DNA of 64,000 nucleotides from Aeromonas aquatica. GTDB taxonomy: Bacteria; Pseudomonadota; Gammaproteobacteria; Enterobacterales; Aeromonadaceae. Each line of letters opens with the position of its first letter. The first letter of the stretch is position 1. The position numbers and the translations under genes are program-made. The stretch spans positions 1 to 64,000 of the forward strand of contig NZ_JRGL01000012.1 of assembly GCF_000764655.1 (NCBI RefSeq). Reading direction: 5' to 3'. The notes below the pieces were generated by a model. The model did no database searches and was not told where the DNA came from. It worked only from the letters and a program-made list of their open reading frames with translations. Below are positions 44,586 through 53,215 of this stretch, piece after piece.

Positions 44586-46394
44586 TTATCGGGGTCCGAT
44601 CACCAGATCGGTCAGCGGCACGGCGCAGCAGGTGAGGATCTTGCCCTCGGCCCGCTCGGCGGCGGTGATGGCTGGCGCCTCCGGGTGATCCACTTCCCCT
44701 TCGATCAGGGTCTGCTTGCAGCTGCCGCAGATGCCGGCGCGGCAGCTCCAGGGCAGCTCCACCCCCTGCTTGTGGGCCTGATCCAGTATGGTGCCCTGAT
44801 TGTTGCCCGTAAAACTCTGCTCGCCGATGCGCAGCTGCACCGCCTGGTGGGGACGGGTCACCGAGAGGATGGCGCCGCCGAAGCTCTCCTGCCGGATGCG
44901 CTCGGCGGCCACCCCCAATTCACGTAACTGCTCGACTGCCTCGCTCATAAAGCCGTGGGGGCCGCACAGGAAGACGTCCCGCGCCAGCAGACCCTTGACC
45001 TGCGCGAGGTGCACCTTGCCGAGGCGCCCGCTCATGCCCTGCCAATGGCCATCGGGCTGACTCAGGATCAGGGTCAGCTGCATGCCGGCCTGACTCATGG
45101 CGTGCAGTTCGGCGGCGGCCGGGATGTCGGCCTCGCTGCGGCACAGGTGCATAAAGTGCATATCGTCGAGTTCGTGTCTGAGATGCAGGGTGCGGGCGAT
45201 GGAGAGCATGGGGGTGACGCCGGAGCCCGCCGAGAGCAGCAGCAACTTGCGCTCGGTCCCCAGGTGGAAGTCACCGGCGGGAGGGGCGGCCAACAGGCGG
45301 TCACCGACCTTGAGCTGGCTGTGCAGCCAGGGGGAGATACGGCCATCGGCCAGCTTCTTGACGCTGATGCCGTAACGCTCAGGCCTCTCCGGGGTGGAGC
45401 TCAGGGTATAGCGGCGCTGTTGCCTTTCCCCCTTGATGTCGAGGCTGATGGGCAGGTGCTGGCCCGGCAGATAGTCAGGCAACGGCTCGCCGTCGGCGGC
45501 CTCGAACCAGAAGGTCTCCAGATCCCGGGCCAGGGGCTCGCGGGCGACGCAGACCAGCGCCCGCTTCTTCGGCGCCGCATTGGGGTAGACGGGGGGGCGG
45601 GTGCTTTCCAGTACCTCGATCTCGCTGCCTGCCTCAATCCAGCCCTCGTTCAGCGCCACCAGATTCTGGCCGAAATAGACCTCGCCATCTTGGCCACGGC
45701 GGTAGCGGGTGAGGGTGGCCAGTGGCTCTTTCAGGGCGTTGAAGCGATCCGTGCCCGCCTCCACCGTGGTCATGATGCAGCGGCTGCAGGGCTTGGCCAC
45801 CAGAAACTCCACCTCGCCGATGCGGATCCGCTTCCAGCCATCCTCCTCGAAGGGGCGGGTGCCGCTCGCCACCAGGTTGGTCCTGAACTGGCTCATCTGG
45901 TGCAGGGCATCGGACCTCAGGTTGAGGTCATCGAGCGAGGCCTGGCTGATCAGCAGCAGGGGATAGCCGTCGGCAAAGCTGACCCGGGTACCGGTTTTCT
46001 CCCGAAAGCGGTCAGAGGTTTCGCCGAGCCAGAGCAGGCGAACCGGCTCCCCCGCCACCCGGCTCAGCCAGGCATCGGCCTGAGCGTGGGTGTGCAGAGC
46101 ATGGAAGCTGTCGCCCCAGACGCCGGTGGCCTGCGGAGCCCGGCTGAATGCCTGCTCCTGCAGGCTGAGGGGATCCAGGCCCGGGTAGCGCAACTGCAAG
46201 CCGCCGTCGACGGCGGCGGCCACCACCAGCTGTAGCTGGGGATGGGTGCGGGCCGTGATGAAGCTGCCATCCGGTTTGACCACCATGTAACGGCGATCGC
46301 CTTTCAGGCCCTCTTCGGTCACCAGGGCGCGGGTCAGTGGCATGCCTGCGGTCGATTTGATGGGATAGAGATGAATGCTGTCGAGCCTTGGCAT
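44586..46394 (-). CDS. MOSC domain / flavin reductase / ferredoxin fusion (YcbX-like)
   Basis: 602 residues in three parts. 1-265: MOSC N-terminal barrel and MOSC domain (LYPIKSTAGMP, GDRRYMVV, KPCSRCIMTTV with the Moco-binding Cys), as in YcbX and the mitochondrial amidoxime-reducing component. About 275-500: an FNR-type FAD/NAD(P)H reductase (RRYTLSSTPE, LLSAGSGVTPMLSIA, FLCGPHGFM). About 515-602: a [2Fe-2S] ferredoxin (CRAGICGSC near 549, distal CC). So reductase, electron carrier and molybdenum active site sit in one chain. E. coli YcbX has only the MOSC and ferredoxin parts and reduces N-hydroxylated bases. Start ATG 46394 follows AAGGA at 8 bases. Confidence 0.92.
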   Translation of the reverse strand: MPRLDSIHLYPIKSTAGMPLTRALVTEEGLKGDRRYMVVKPDGSFITARTHPQLQLVVAAAVDGGLQLRYPGLDPLSLQEQAFSRAPQATGVWGDSFHALHTHAQADAWLSRVAGEPVRLLWLGETSDRFREKTGTRVSFADGYPLLLISQASLDDLNLRSDALHQMSQFRTNLVASGTRPFEEDGWKRIRIGEVEFLVAKPCSRCIMTTVEAGTDRFNALKEPLATLTRYRRGQDGEVYFGQNLVALNEGWIEAGSEIEVLESTRPPVYPNAAPKKRALVCVAREPLARDLETFWFEAADGEPLPDYLPGQHLPISLDIKGERQQRRYTLSSTPERPERYGISVKKLADGRISPWLHSQLKVGDRLLAAPPAGDFHLGTERKLLLLSAGSGVTPMLSIARTLHLRHELDDMHFMHLCRSEADIPAAAELHAMSQAGMQLTLILSQPDGHWQGMSGRLGKVHLAQVKGLLARDVFLCGPHGFMSEAVEQLRELGVAAERIRQESFGGAILSVTRPHQAVQLRIGEQSFTGNNQGTILDQAHKQGVELPWSCRAGICGSCKQTLIEGEVDHPEAPAITAAERAEGKILTCCAVPLTDLVIGPR

Positions 46395-46578
46395 GTCCGG
46401 GTCCTTGTTGGTCGAGAGAGAGCACAGTGGCGACTCAGGTCCGGCCAGGATCGCGCGACGATACCCGAGCGGAGCAGGGAGTGCAGAGAGGAAAGATGTT
46501 AACCGGCTTGAGGGCTGTCACCAAGCCCCGCGATGACCGCTGGCGCCAGGTGAGGGGGATGGTGGCGACCGGCAATAA

Positions 46579-46600
46579 AAAGCCCGGCATACAAGCCGGG
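46579..46600 (-). terminator. terminator of the YdcH-like gene
   Basis: 8-bp stem AGCCCGGC / GCCGGGCT with TTTTTATTG on the minus strand; 40 bases past the stop. Confidence 0.85.
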
Positions 46601-46640
46601 CTGGGGGATAAGTTGCTTATCCGGGTATTCGTCGAGGCGT

Positions 46641-46856
46641 CTAATGTGGATGTTGTTTGAGGATGTCGTATATCTCCTCTTTCAGTTTAAGTTTCTGTTT
46701 TTTCAGATCCTTCACCTCGGAGCTGTAATCGCTGGCGTGATGCTTTTCCAGTTTTCTAATCTCCTCATCCAGGTCGTTGTGCAAGTCAAACTTCTTCTGG
46801 AAATGGACATCACTGCTCTTCAGTTTAGAGATGAGATCTCTGTACTCTGGGAACAT
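46641..46856 (-). CDS. YdcH/DUF465 family small protein
   Basis: 71 residues, all helical and highly charged (MFPEYRDLISKLKSSDVHFQ..., HNDLDEEIRKLEKHH, VKDLKKQKLKLKEEIYDIL). This is the typical DUF465 form, a short antiparallel coiled-coil of unknown function. ATG 46856 has an excellent AAAGGAGG ribosome site. Monocistronic. Confidence 0.92.
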   Translation of the reverse strand: MFPEYRDLISKLKSSDVHFQKKFDLHNDLDEEIRKLEKHHASDYSSEVKDLKKQKLKLKEEIYDILKQHPH

Positions 46857-47092
46857 GTAATGGAGCCTCCTTTGTTTCGTTTGATTGTGCCTTGACCTTC
46901 AAACTACCCCTAACCCCGACGAAGAAATGTGATCCGCTTCAAATTCGGCGCCAATGGATCTTAGCCCGCCTCTGCAGTTTTTTAACTAATTGAATCACAA
47001 GCAGATAAGGGGCTTATGAGTAAGGGGGAGTGCGTTAAATCGGGATTGGCGTCACGTTTGTGACCAAGGGATGACAGTCACGGACAGCAAAA

Positions 47093-47109
47093 AGGGGCCA
47101 AAGGCCCCT
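47093..47109 (-). terminator. terminator of the MATE-exported protein unit
   Basis: 7-bp stem AGGGGCC / GGCCCCT with AAA loop, T-run (TTTTTGC) on the minus strand. Confidence 0.8.
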
Positions 47110-47129
47110 CGTTGCAACGCAGACGCGTT

Positions 47130-47720
47130 TTACTCTTTTTTCTTTTTCTTCTCGGGCAACGGCTGGCCGTCGCGGGCGATCACCTTGCCCACCTCGAAGC
47201 CAATCTGCGCCGCCAGCTCTTCCAGATCCGGCGCCTTGGCCTCGTCGCCGATGGCGTACTGGTAGTTGGCGATGGTGATCTTCTCGGCCACCGGGGTGCC
47301 GGGGACTATGGGCTCACGCCAGCCCTGACCCACATGGGCGACCAGGGTGCCGTTCATGATGAGCTCGCCGACGATCTCTTGGGTGGGGGTGCCCTTGCCG
47401 TAGGTGAGGGCCTGGGGATGTTTCTTGCCGACCAGGGGCTCCGTGCTGGCATGCATCAGCTTGGTGCGGATCAGCCACTTGGGATCCTTGGTCTTGCCGA
47501 CCGCCTTGCCGGTCTGGTACTCGTTGATCTTGATGGTCTTGATCATCTGAGCCATGAATTCCTTGGTCAGCGCCTTCTGCGCCTCGTTGGTCTCATCGAT
47601 GGCGATGGGAGCCACGTACCAGGTTTGGGGGGCGGGTGCCTTGGGGGCTTTGGGCGCGGTCTGCGCCATGGCCAGTGGGCTGAGCAGGAGGGCTGCCAAC
47701 AAGAGTCCTATTTTCTTCAT
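47130..47720 (-). CDS. exported protein of unknown function
   Basis: 196 residues with a clean Sec signal (MKKIGLLLAALLLSPLAMA, cleavage after AMA), a Lys/Pro/Ala linker, a soluble domain (WYVAPIAIDETNEAQKALTKEFMAQMIKTIKINEYQTGKAVGK, HPQALTYGKGTPTQEIVGELIMNG) and a poly-Lys C-terminus (EKKKKKE). I recognise no family. Two adjacent ATGs (47723, 47720); the second is better spaced from CGGA. It starts 11 bases after the MATE exporter stop, so the two are probably one operon. Confidence 0.8.
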   Translation of the reverse strand: MKKIGLLLAALLLSPLAMAQTAPKAPKAPAPQTWYVAPIAIDETNEAQKALTKEFMAQMIKTIKINEYQTGKAVGKTKDPKWLIRTKLMHASTEPLVGKKHPQALTYGKGTPTQEIVGELIMNGTLVAHVGQGWREPIVPGTPVAEKITIANYQYAIGDEAKAPDLEELAAQIGFEVGKVIARDGQPLPEKKKKKE

Positions 47721-47731
47721 CATGATTCCGC

Positions 47732-49090
47732 TTATGATTCCACAGGTGTTTCGACAAGGATTTTGTTTTGCCAGCGGCGACTGCGCCAGCGCCAGAACAT
47801 GGCCAGACCGCGCACCCATTCGTCACAGGCGAGCGCCAGCCAGATGCCTACCAGGCCATAGCCCTGCATGATACCAAGGAAATAGGCGAGGGGAACGGCA
47901 ATCCCCCACATGGAGAGGAGCGCCATGTAGAGCGGGAAACGGGCATCCCCGGTGGCACGCAGGGCGTTGATCACCACCAGGTTGAAGGTGCGGCCGGGTT
48001 CGAGGATGAGGCTGATGAGAAACAGCTGTGCCACCTGGGTGATGATGTCGGCATCGTCGGTGAACAGGCTGATGATGGCGCGGCCGTTCAGGGCCGCGGC
48101 GATGGCGATCAGGGTGGTGACGATGAGCCCGAGCTTCAGGCTCTTCATCAGCTGGTTGTAGGCCTGCTCGAAGCGGCGAGCCCCGGCCAGATGGCCGATG
48201 ATGATCTCGTTGCCAAGGCCGATGGAGAGGCCGAACAGCAGGATGAACAGGCAGATCTGGAAGAAGTAGGACTGGGTCGCCAGCGCCTTGTCGCCGAGCA
48301 GGCCGACAAAGGCCGTCACCACCATGAACTGCAGCATCCAGGAGAGGTTCTCCCCCGCCGCCGGCAGGCCGATGTGCAGCACCTTGTCCAGCATGACCTT
48401 GCTTGGCCGTAGGATCTCCGGCAGCCGCAGCCGGATGCCGGTCTTGCGTGCCACCAGCCACACCAGCAGCACCACGCCGACGATGCGTCCCGCCACCGTG
48501 CTGATGGCGACCCCGGCCACTCCCAGTTGCGGCAGGCCGAACCAGCCGTAGAGCAGCAGCAGGTTGCCGACGAAGGTGATGAGGTTGACGATGAGGGTCA
48601 CGTACATGGCCTGACGGGTGTGGCCATGGGCGCGCAGGGTGGCAGCCAGACAGAGCGCTGCCGCCTCCGGCAGAAGACAGAGGCCGATGATCTGTAAGTA
48701 AAGAGTGGCGTCGCCCATCAGGTTGGCGGGCAGGTTCATCAGCGCCAGCATGGTGCTGGCCCCGGCGATGACCCCCACCGCCGCCACCAGTCCCACCAGC
48801 AGGTTGAAGCCGATGGCGGTGTGGATCACCACCCGGGCTTTTTCCTTGTCACCGGCTCCCAGATACTGGGTGATCACCACGCTGGTCCCTATGCTGACGA
48901 AGCTGAACAGGGTGATGGCGAGATCGAACACCTGGTTGCCGACCGCGAGCGCCGCCACCCCCTGATAGGAGACGTGTCCCACCATGAAGGTATTGAGGGC
49001 CCCGGTCAGGAAGTGCAGGGCGAGATCGATGAACAGTGGCCAGGTCAGGGAAAAGAGGGAGCCCGGGCCTGTGTGGGGTTGAGTCTGCAT
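47732..49090 (-). CDS. MATE-family multidrug/cation efflux transporter
   Basis: 452 residues and 12 membrane helices. Family signatures: LALHFLTGALNTFMVGHV, GNQVFDLAITLFSFVSIGTSVVITQYLGAGD, ATLRAHGHTRQAM, INALRATGDARFP. Na+ or H+ coupled export of organic cations. Upstream of a small exported protein with which it is likely co-transcribed. Substrate unknown. Confidence 0.92.
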   Translation of the reverse strand: MQTQPHTGPGSLFSLTWPLFIDLALHFLTGALNTFMVGHVSYQGVAALAVGNQVFDLAITLFSFVSIGTSVVITQYLGAGDKEKARVVIHTAIGFNLLVGLVAAVGVIAGASTMLALMNLPANLMGDATLYLQIIGLCLLPEAAALCLAATLRAHGHTRQAMYVTLIVNLITFVGNLLLLYGWFGLPQLGVAGVAISTVAGRIVGVVLLVWLVARKTGIRLRLPEILRPSKVMLDKVLHIGLPAAGENLSWMLQFMVVTAFVGLLGDKALATQSYFFQICLFILLFGLSIGLGNEIIIGHLAGARRFEQAYNQLMKSLKLGLIVTTLIAIAAALNGRAIISLFTDDADIITQVAQLFLISLILEPGRTFNLVVINALRATGDARFPLYMALLSMWGIAVPLAYFLGIMQGYGLVGIWLALACDEWVRGLAMFWRWRSRRWQNKILVETPVES

Positions 49091-49222
49091 GGGATGTCCA
49101 AATAGGGAGGATGGCGTTCGTCAGCACCATCTGGACGGGCATTTAACACCAAGAGCCTGAGCTGTGCAATGGATGATCCGGTCATCCCGATCCGGTGTGG
49201 AGCAGGATGGCCGGACCACGGC

Positions 49223-49299
49223 TCAGGCTGGGGGCGAGCCCGCCTCCTGTCCGCTCGACAGAGTGAATCGACGGTGCCGAGTTCGGCTGCATCTCATCC
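49223..49299 (-). pseudogene. orphan 3' end of a SulP permease gene
   Basis: About 77 bases repeating the 3' end of the intact SulP gene, whose stop lies 81 bases away. Reads RFTLSSGQEAGSPPA-stop on the minus strand against RLTLPSEQEAGATPA-stop in the intact gene, with an indel upstream. Only about 4 bases separate it from the intact gene's stop codon. Confidence 0.78.
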
Positions 49300-49303
49300 C
49301 TAT

Positions 49304-51127
49304 TCAGGCAGGAGTGGCACCCGCCTCCTGCTCGCTCGGCAGGGTGAGCCGCGCCGAGTCCGGCAGCGTCTCATCCTGGGGCCAGCGGGAGAGCAGGGTA
49401 TCAGTGGTGCTCTCCACTACCTCGTCATCCTTGAACACAGGCTCCCGGTAGCAGCGGGTCATGCGCAGCGCCTGATACATGTCGGGACAGAGGGTGATCC
49501 CCTCGTCGCCGACCCGGATCCCCGCCTGCTTGAGCCACTGGCTCATCTGGCCGTGGCGACCGGCCATCACCATGTGGATGCCACGCCGCTTGAGCTCCTT
49601 GTGCAACTCACCCACCATGCTCATCACGCTGATGTCCTGATGGGTGAAGCAGGCGACGGCGTCGATCACCAGGCACTGAGGGCTATGGGGATCCTGCACC
49701 AGCAGCGCCAGTACTCGCCGCTTGAAGTAGGGGGCGTTGAAGTAGGTAAGCGGCGAGTTGAAGCGATAGACCAGGGTGCCGGGGATGGCCTTGGCCTGCT
49801 CGTTGTCTCCCAGAGTGCGCACCACCCCCTCGTCATCCATGCCGAGCAGTTGATCCGTCGGTCGCATCACGTTGCGCAGGAACTGGAACAGGCCCAGCAG
49901 GACGGCGAGGGTGATCCCCGGGATCACCCCCATGGTCAGCACGCTGACGAAGGTGATGAGGGCGAGCCAGAAGGCGGCTCTGTCCGAGTGACGCAGCCCC
50001 CAGAGGCCGCGAAAATCGGTCAGCGACAGGGAAGCCATCACCAGCACTACCCCGAGGGCGGCGGTGGGGATGTATTGCAGCGGTGCCGTCAGGTAGAAGG
50101 TGACCAGGGCGATGACGAGGGCGGCGATGATGGAGACCAGCTGGCTCTTGCCGCCGTTGGCGTCGTTGACTGCGGTGCGCGAATCGGCGCCGCTGATGGC
50201 AAAACCCTGGGAGAGGGCCGAGGCCAGGTTCGCCATCCCGAGCGCCCGGAACTCCTTGTCCGCATCGATCTCGTAACCGTTCTTGGCGGCGAAGCTGCGG
50301 GCGGTGAGCATCATGGAGACGAAACTCACCATGGCGAGGTTCAGGGCCGGCAGCACCAGCTCACGCATCAGGCCGGGGGGAAACTCCGGCATCTGGAAGT
50401 CGGGCAGGCCGGAGCCGATGGCCCCCAGGGTGGCGATGTCGAAGCGGGCGAGATCCAGCGCCCATACCAGCGCCGCCGTCACCACCATGGCCACCATGGA
50501 GGAGGGCCAGGATGGCTTGAAACGCTTGGCGAGCAGCAGGGTGAGCAGGGCCGTCAAACTCATGGCCAGGGTCGGCAGGTGGGTCTGGGTAATGTAGTCG
50601 GTGCCATTCAAGATCCGCTCTATCAGGTAACGTTCGCTGAAAGTGAAGCCGAAGATCTTGGAGAGCTGGCCCACCATGATGGTGATGGCCACCCCGTTGA
50701 GCAGTCCCATCAGGATGGGGCGGGAGAGAAAGTCCGCCAGCACCCCCAGCTTGAAGCGGCTGGCGATCAGGCACCAGAAGCCGGTCATGGCGGTCATGGT
50801 CATCACCAGTTGCCACTGGCGGGTGGCGTCCCCTGCGGCGAGCGGCGTCACCACGGCGGCGATCACCGCGCAGGTGGCGGCGTCCGGGCCGACGATGAGC
50901 TGGCGGGAGGTACCAAACAGGGCGTAGACCAGCATGGGTAGGATGCAGGAGTAGAGGCCGACGATGGCGCCGACCCCGGCGAGCTCCGCATAGGCGATGG
51001 CCACGGGCAGTGCCACGGCGGCCACCGACAGGCCTGCGCGAAGGTCCGGCACCAGCCAGGCCCGCTGATATTGCAGCAGGGCGGCGAGGCCCGGCAGCCA
51101 GCGTTCGAGAGAGAAGAAGTCGCGCAT
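49304..51127 (-). CDS. SulP-family anion permease with STAS domain
   Basis: 607 residues: a membrane domain of about 14 half-spanning and spanning helices (VAALPVAIAYAELAGVGAIVGLYSCILPMLVYALFGTSRQLIVGPDAATCAV is the SulP signature), then a cytoplasmic STAS domain (about 460-570: CLVIDAVACFTHQDISVMSMVGELHKELKRRGIHMVMAG). Family members carry sulfate, bicarbonate or dicarboxylates; the substrate here is open. Start ATG 51127 has only a weak ribosome site. An orphan copy of its tail lies just downstream. Confidence 0.9.
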   Translation of the reverse strand: MRDFFSLERWLPGLAALLQYQRAWLVPDLRAGLSVAAVALPVAIAYAELAGVGAIVGLYSCILPMLVYALFGTSRQLIVGPDAATCAVIAAVVTPLAAGDATRQWQLVMTMTAMTGFWCLIASRFKLGVLADFLSRPILMGLLNGVAITIMVGQLSKIFGFTFSERYLIERILNGTDYITQTHLPTLAMSLTALLTLLLAKRFKPSWPSSMVAMVVTAALVWALDLARFDIATLGAIGSGLPDFQMPEFPPGLMRELVLPALNLAMVSFVSMMLTARSFAAKNGYEIDADKEFRALGMANLASALSQGFAISGADSRTAVNDANGGKSQLVSIIAALVIALVTFYLTAPLQYIPTAALGVVLVMASLSLTDFRGLWGLRHSDRAAFWLALITFVSVLTMGVIPGITLAVLLGLFQFLRNVMRPTDQLLGMDDEGVVRTLGDNEQAKAIPGTLVYRFNSPLTYFNAPYFKRRVLALLVQDPHSPQCLVIDAVACFTHQDISVMSMVGELHKELKRRGIHMVMAGRHGQMSQWLKQAGIRVGDEGITLCPDMYQALRMTRCYREPVFKDDEVVESTTDTLLSRWPQDETLPDSARLTLPSEQEAGATPA

Positions 51128-51199
51128 TATTTAACCCATTGAGTTATAAACAGCTTTTGGCTCTAGTGTGCCCAAGGTTGTCGAAGCATTGCAACGCCG

Positions 51200-51814
51200 T
51201 TATGGCCAGGTCACCGCAAGGTCGGGCCAGATGGCCTGCCAGCCCTTGTCGAGGACGCGCCGCACGAACACCTGGCTCTCCTGGCGGCATCTGGGGTTGG
51301 CGTCCACCCGCAGTGACCAGTTATGACCAAAGCCATAGGGTGCCAGCCATTCGAACTCGTCACTGGGCAGTAACCTGACCCCGATGCAGGTGGGGATCTC
51401 CACCCAGTGGCTGAGGGCCGACAGCGAGCTGACGAAGGGGGGCACCTGCTGCCGCACATGCATGCGGGCCTGGTTGCGCACCTCCCAGCACTGAGCCGGC
51501 AATCGGGCCGCAAGCCAAGCCTCGTGATCGGCCTCCGCCAGCCCTTGGGGATCACTGGCATCCAGATAGATGAGGTCGATGTCGTTGAGGGGGGTCGGCT
51601 CGGACTTGTGGTGCAGATGATCCCAGACAAGGTTGCGCACGAAACCGGCACCCAGCGCCCAGTCGGGCAGGGCCAGCGCCCGTGCCGCTCGCAGGCAGGC
51701 CATGCGCGTTGAGTCGGCCCGCAGCAAGGCTTCGGTCTGTGCCTGCAGCAGTTGCTCCGTCACCGCCTCCGGCCCGGTTTGCGTCGGGATCCGCAGTTGC
51801 GCCTCAGTTTCCAT
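51200..51814 (-). CDS. nucleotidyltransferase family protein (DUF925)
   Basis: 204 residues with a nucleotidyltransferase-fold start (ALGAGFVRNLVWDHLH, about 54-69) and NDIDLIYLD holding the metal Asp pair (about 77-83), then ARLPAQCWEVRNQARMH and YGFGHNWSLRVDANPR. This is the DUF925 (PF06042) pattern; activity unproven, possibly AMP transfer to protein or RNA. Its start lies inside the end of the GNAT gene (11-base overlap), so translation is coupled. Confidence 0.85.
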   Translation of the reverse strand: METEAQLRIPTQTGPEAVTEQLLQAQTEALLRADSTRMACLRAARALALPDWALGAGFVRNLVWDHLHHKSEPTPLNDIDLIYLDASDPQGLAEADHEAWLAARLPAQCWEVRNQARMHVRQQVPPFVSSLSALSHWVEIPTCIGVRLLPSDEFEWLAPYGFGHNWSLRVDANPRCRQESQVFVRRVLDKGWQAIWPDLAVTWP

Positions 51815-52061
51815 TGCGGCGCAGCCAGACGTCGATGTAGCTGCAGGTGGGGATGATGGTCAGCCCCTCTGCCTGGCTCCAGTCGTAGAAGCTGCGCGCC
51901 AGCCGATCGGCGATCCCTTTCCCCCTCAGTTCCGAAGGAACCTGGGTGCTGTAGGCCTCGACGGTGCCGGCATCCAGTCGGCGATAGGCGAGGCGGGAGA
52001 GCTGGCCGTCCACCACGCAGACGAACTGCTGCTGGTCGGGCTGATGAAGGATGTCACTCAT
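51804..52061 (-). CDS. small GNAT-like N-acetyltransferase
   Basis: 85 residues, the short YjdJ/CG-type acetyltransferase form: FVCVVDGQLSRLAYRRLDAGTVEAYSTQVPSELRGKGIADRLARSFYDWSQAEGL includes the acetyl-CoA loop RGKGIA. Substrate unknown. ATG 52061 follows CAGGAG. First of a two-gene unit with the DUF925 protein; divergent from cysM. Confidence 0.9.
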   Translation of the reverse strand: MSDILHQPDQQQFVCVVDGQLSRLAYRRLDAGTVEAYSTQVPSELRGKGIADRLARSFYDWSQAEGLTIIPTCSYIDVWLRRNGN

Positions 52062-52235
52062 GTTGGCTCCTGAAACGATGAGAAAAATGATCAGAGCATG
52101 CTGGCGACACTTTGCCAACCGGGCTTTTTGCCCGTCCGCCGCTTTGTCGGCGAAGGGTGCTCCCTTACACTGGCTCCGCCTGCAAATGGCCGATAGCCCA
52201 AGGTATAGAACAGTTAACAGAGGATGGATCCCATA

Positions 52236-53126
52236 ATGGCCTTCGCCACCCTGGATGCCCTGATAGGCAATACCCCGCTGCTGCGGTTGCAGCGCATCAA
52301 TCCCCACTCCGGGGTGACCCTGCTGGTGAAGCTGGAGGGCAACAACCCCGCCGGCTCGGTCAAGGACAGGCCGGCGCTGAACCTCATCAAGGCGGCGGAG
52401 GCGAGTGGTCACTTGCAGCCTGGGGCCCGTCTGATTGAGGCCACCTCAGGCAACACCGGCATCGCCCTGGCCATGGTGGCGGCGGTGCGGGGCTACCGGA
52501 TGCGGCTCATCATGCCGAGCACCATGAGCCAGGAGCGGCGCGATGCCATGCAGGCCTATGGCGCCGAGCTGGTGCTGGTGGACGATGCCATGGAGGGGGC
52601 GCGGGATCTCGCCCTGGCCATGCAGGCGCGCGGCGAGGGGCTGGTGCTGGATCAGTTCAACAACCCGGCCAACCCGGATGCCCACTATCTGTCGACCGGC
52701 CCCGAGATCTGGCACCAGAGCGAGGGGGCAATCACTCACTTCGTCTCCGCCATGGGCACCACCGGCACCATCATGGGGGTCTCCCGCTACCTCAAGGAGC
52801 AGAACCCGGCCATCGAGGTAGTCGGCCTGCAACCGGCAGAGGGGAGCCAGATCCCGGGGATCCGCCGTTGGCCCGCCGCCTACCTGCCCGGCATCTACGA
52901 GCCGGCGCGGGTGGATCGGGTGCTGGACGTGACGCTCGACGAGTCCCTGGCCATGATGCGCCGACTGGCGCGCGATGAGGGGATCTGTTGCGGGGTCAGC
53001 TCGGGGGGCGCCGTCGCCGGTGCCCTGCGGGCAGCGGCCGAGCTGGAACAGGGGGTGGTGGTGGCCATCATATGCGATCGGGGGGATCGCTACCTCTCCA
53101 CCGGGGTATTCAGCGACGTCCCCTGA
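52236..53126 (+). CDS. cysM: cysteine synthase B
   Basis: 296 residues. PLP lysine in NNPAGSVKDR (Lys43), TSGNTGIALAMVAA for the phosphate loop, and SGGAVAGAL near the C-terminus. The short ITHFVSAMGTTGTIMGVSRYLKE loop and MRLIMPSTMSQERRDAMQAYGAEL fit CysM (O-acetylserine sulfhydrylase B, which can use thiosulfate) rather than CysK. ATG at 52224 or 52236; the second aligns better with known CysM and is preferred. Cytoplasmic. Confidence 0.93.
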   Translation: MAFATLDALIGNTPLLRLQRINPHSGVTLLVKLEGNNPAGSVKDRPALNLIKAAEASGHLQPGARLIEATSGNTGIALAMVAAVRGYRMRLIMPSTMSQERRDAMQAYGAELVLVDDAMEGARDLALAMQARGEGLVLDQFNNPANPDAHYLSTGPEIWHQSEGAITHFVSAMGTTGTIMGVSRYLKEQNPAIEVVGLQPAEGSQIPGIRRWPAAYLPGIYEPARVDRVLDVTLDESLAMMRRLARDEGICCGVSSGGAVAGALRAAAELEQGVVVAIICDRGDRYLSTGVFSDVP

Positions 53127-53215
53127 TCCCTCGCGCCATCCTCCGGGAGTCCATGCCCGTCCCGGACTGGCATGGGACGAGATCTTGTGCTGTACCAGAC
53201 CAGCTGATTAGGACG

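Noticed and set aside
47041-47080. GTCAC-N4-GTGAC palindrome as a Crp site
   Set aside because: The half-sites are in the reverse order and spacing of the Crp consensus (TGTGA-N6-TCACA) and there is no promoter beside it.
49169-50941. 590-codon plus-strand frame antisense to the SulP gene
   Set aside because: Low-complexity shadow. It was useful only because two similar stretches near its start exposed the repeated SulP tail.
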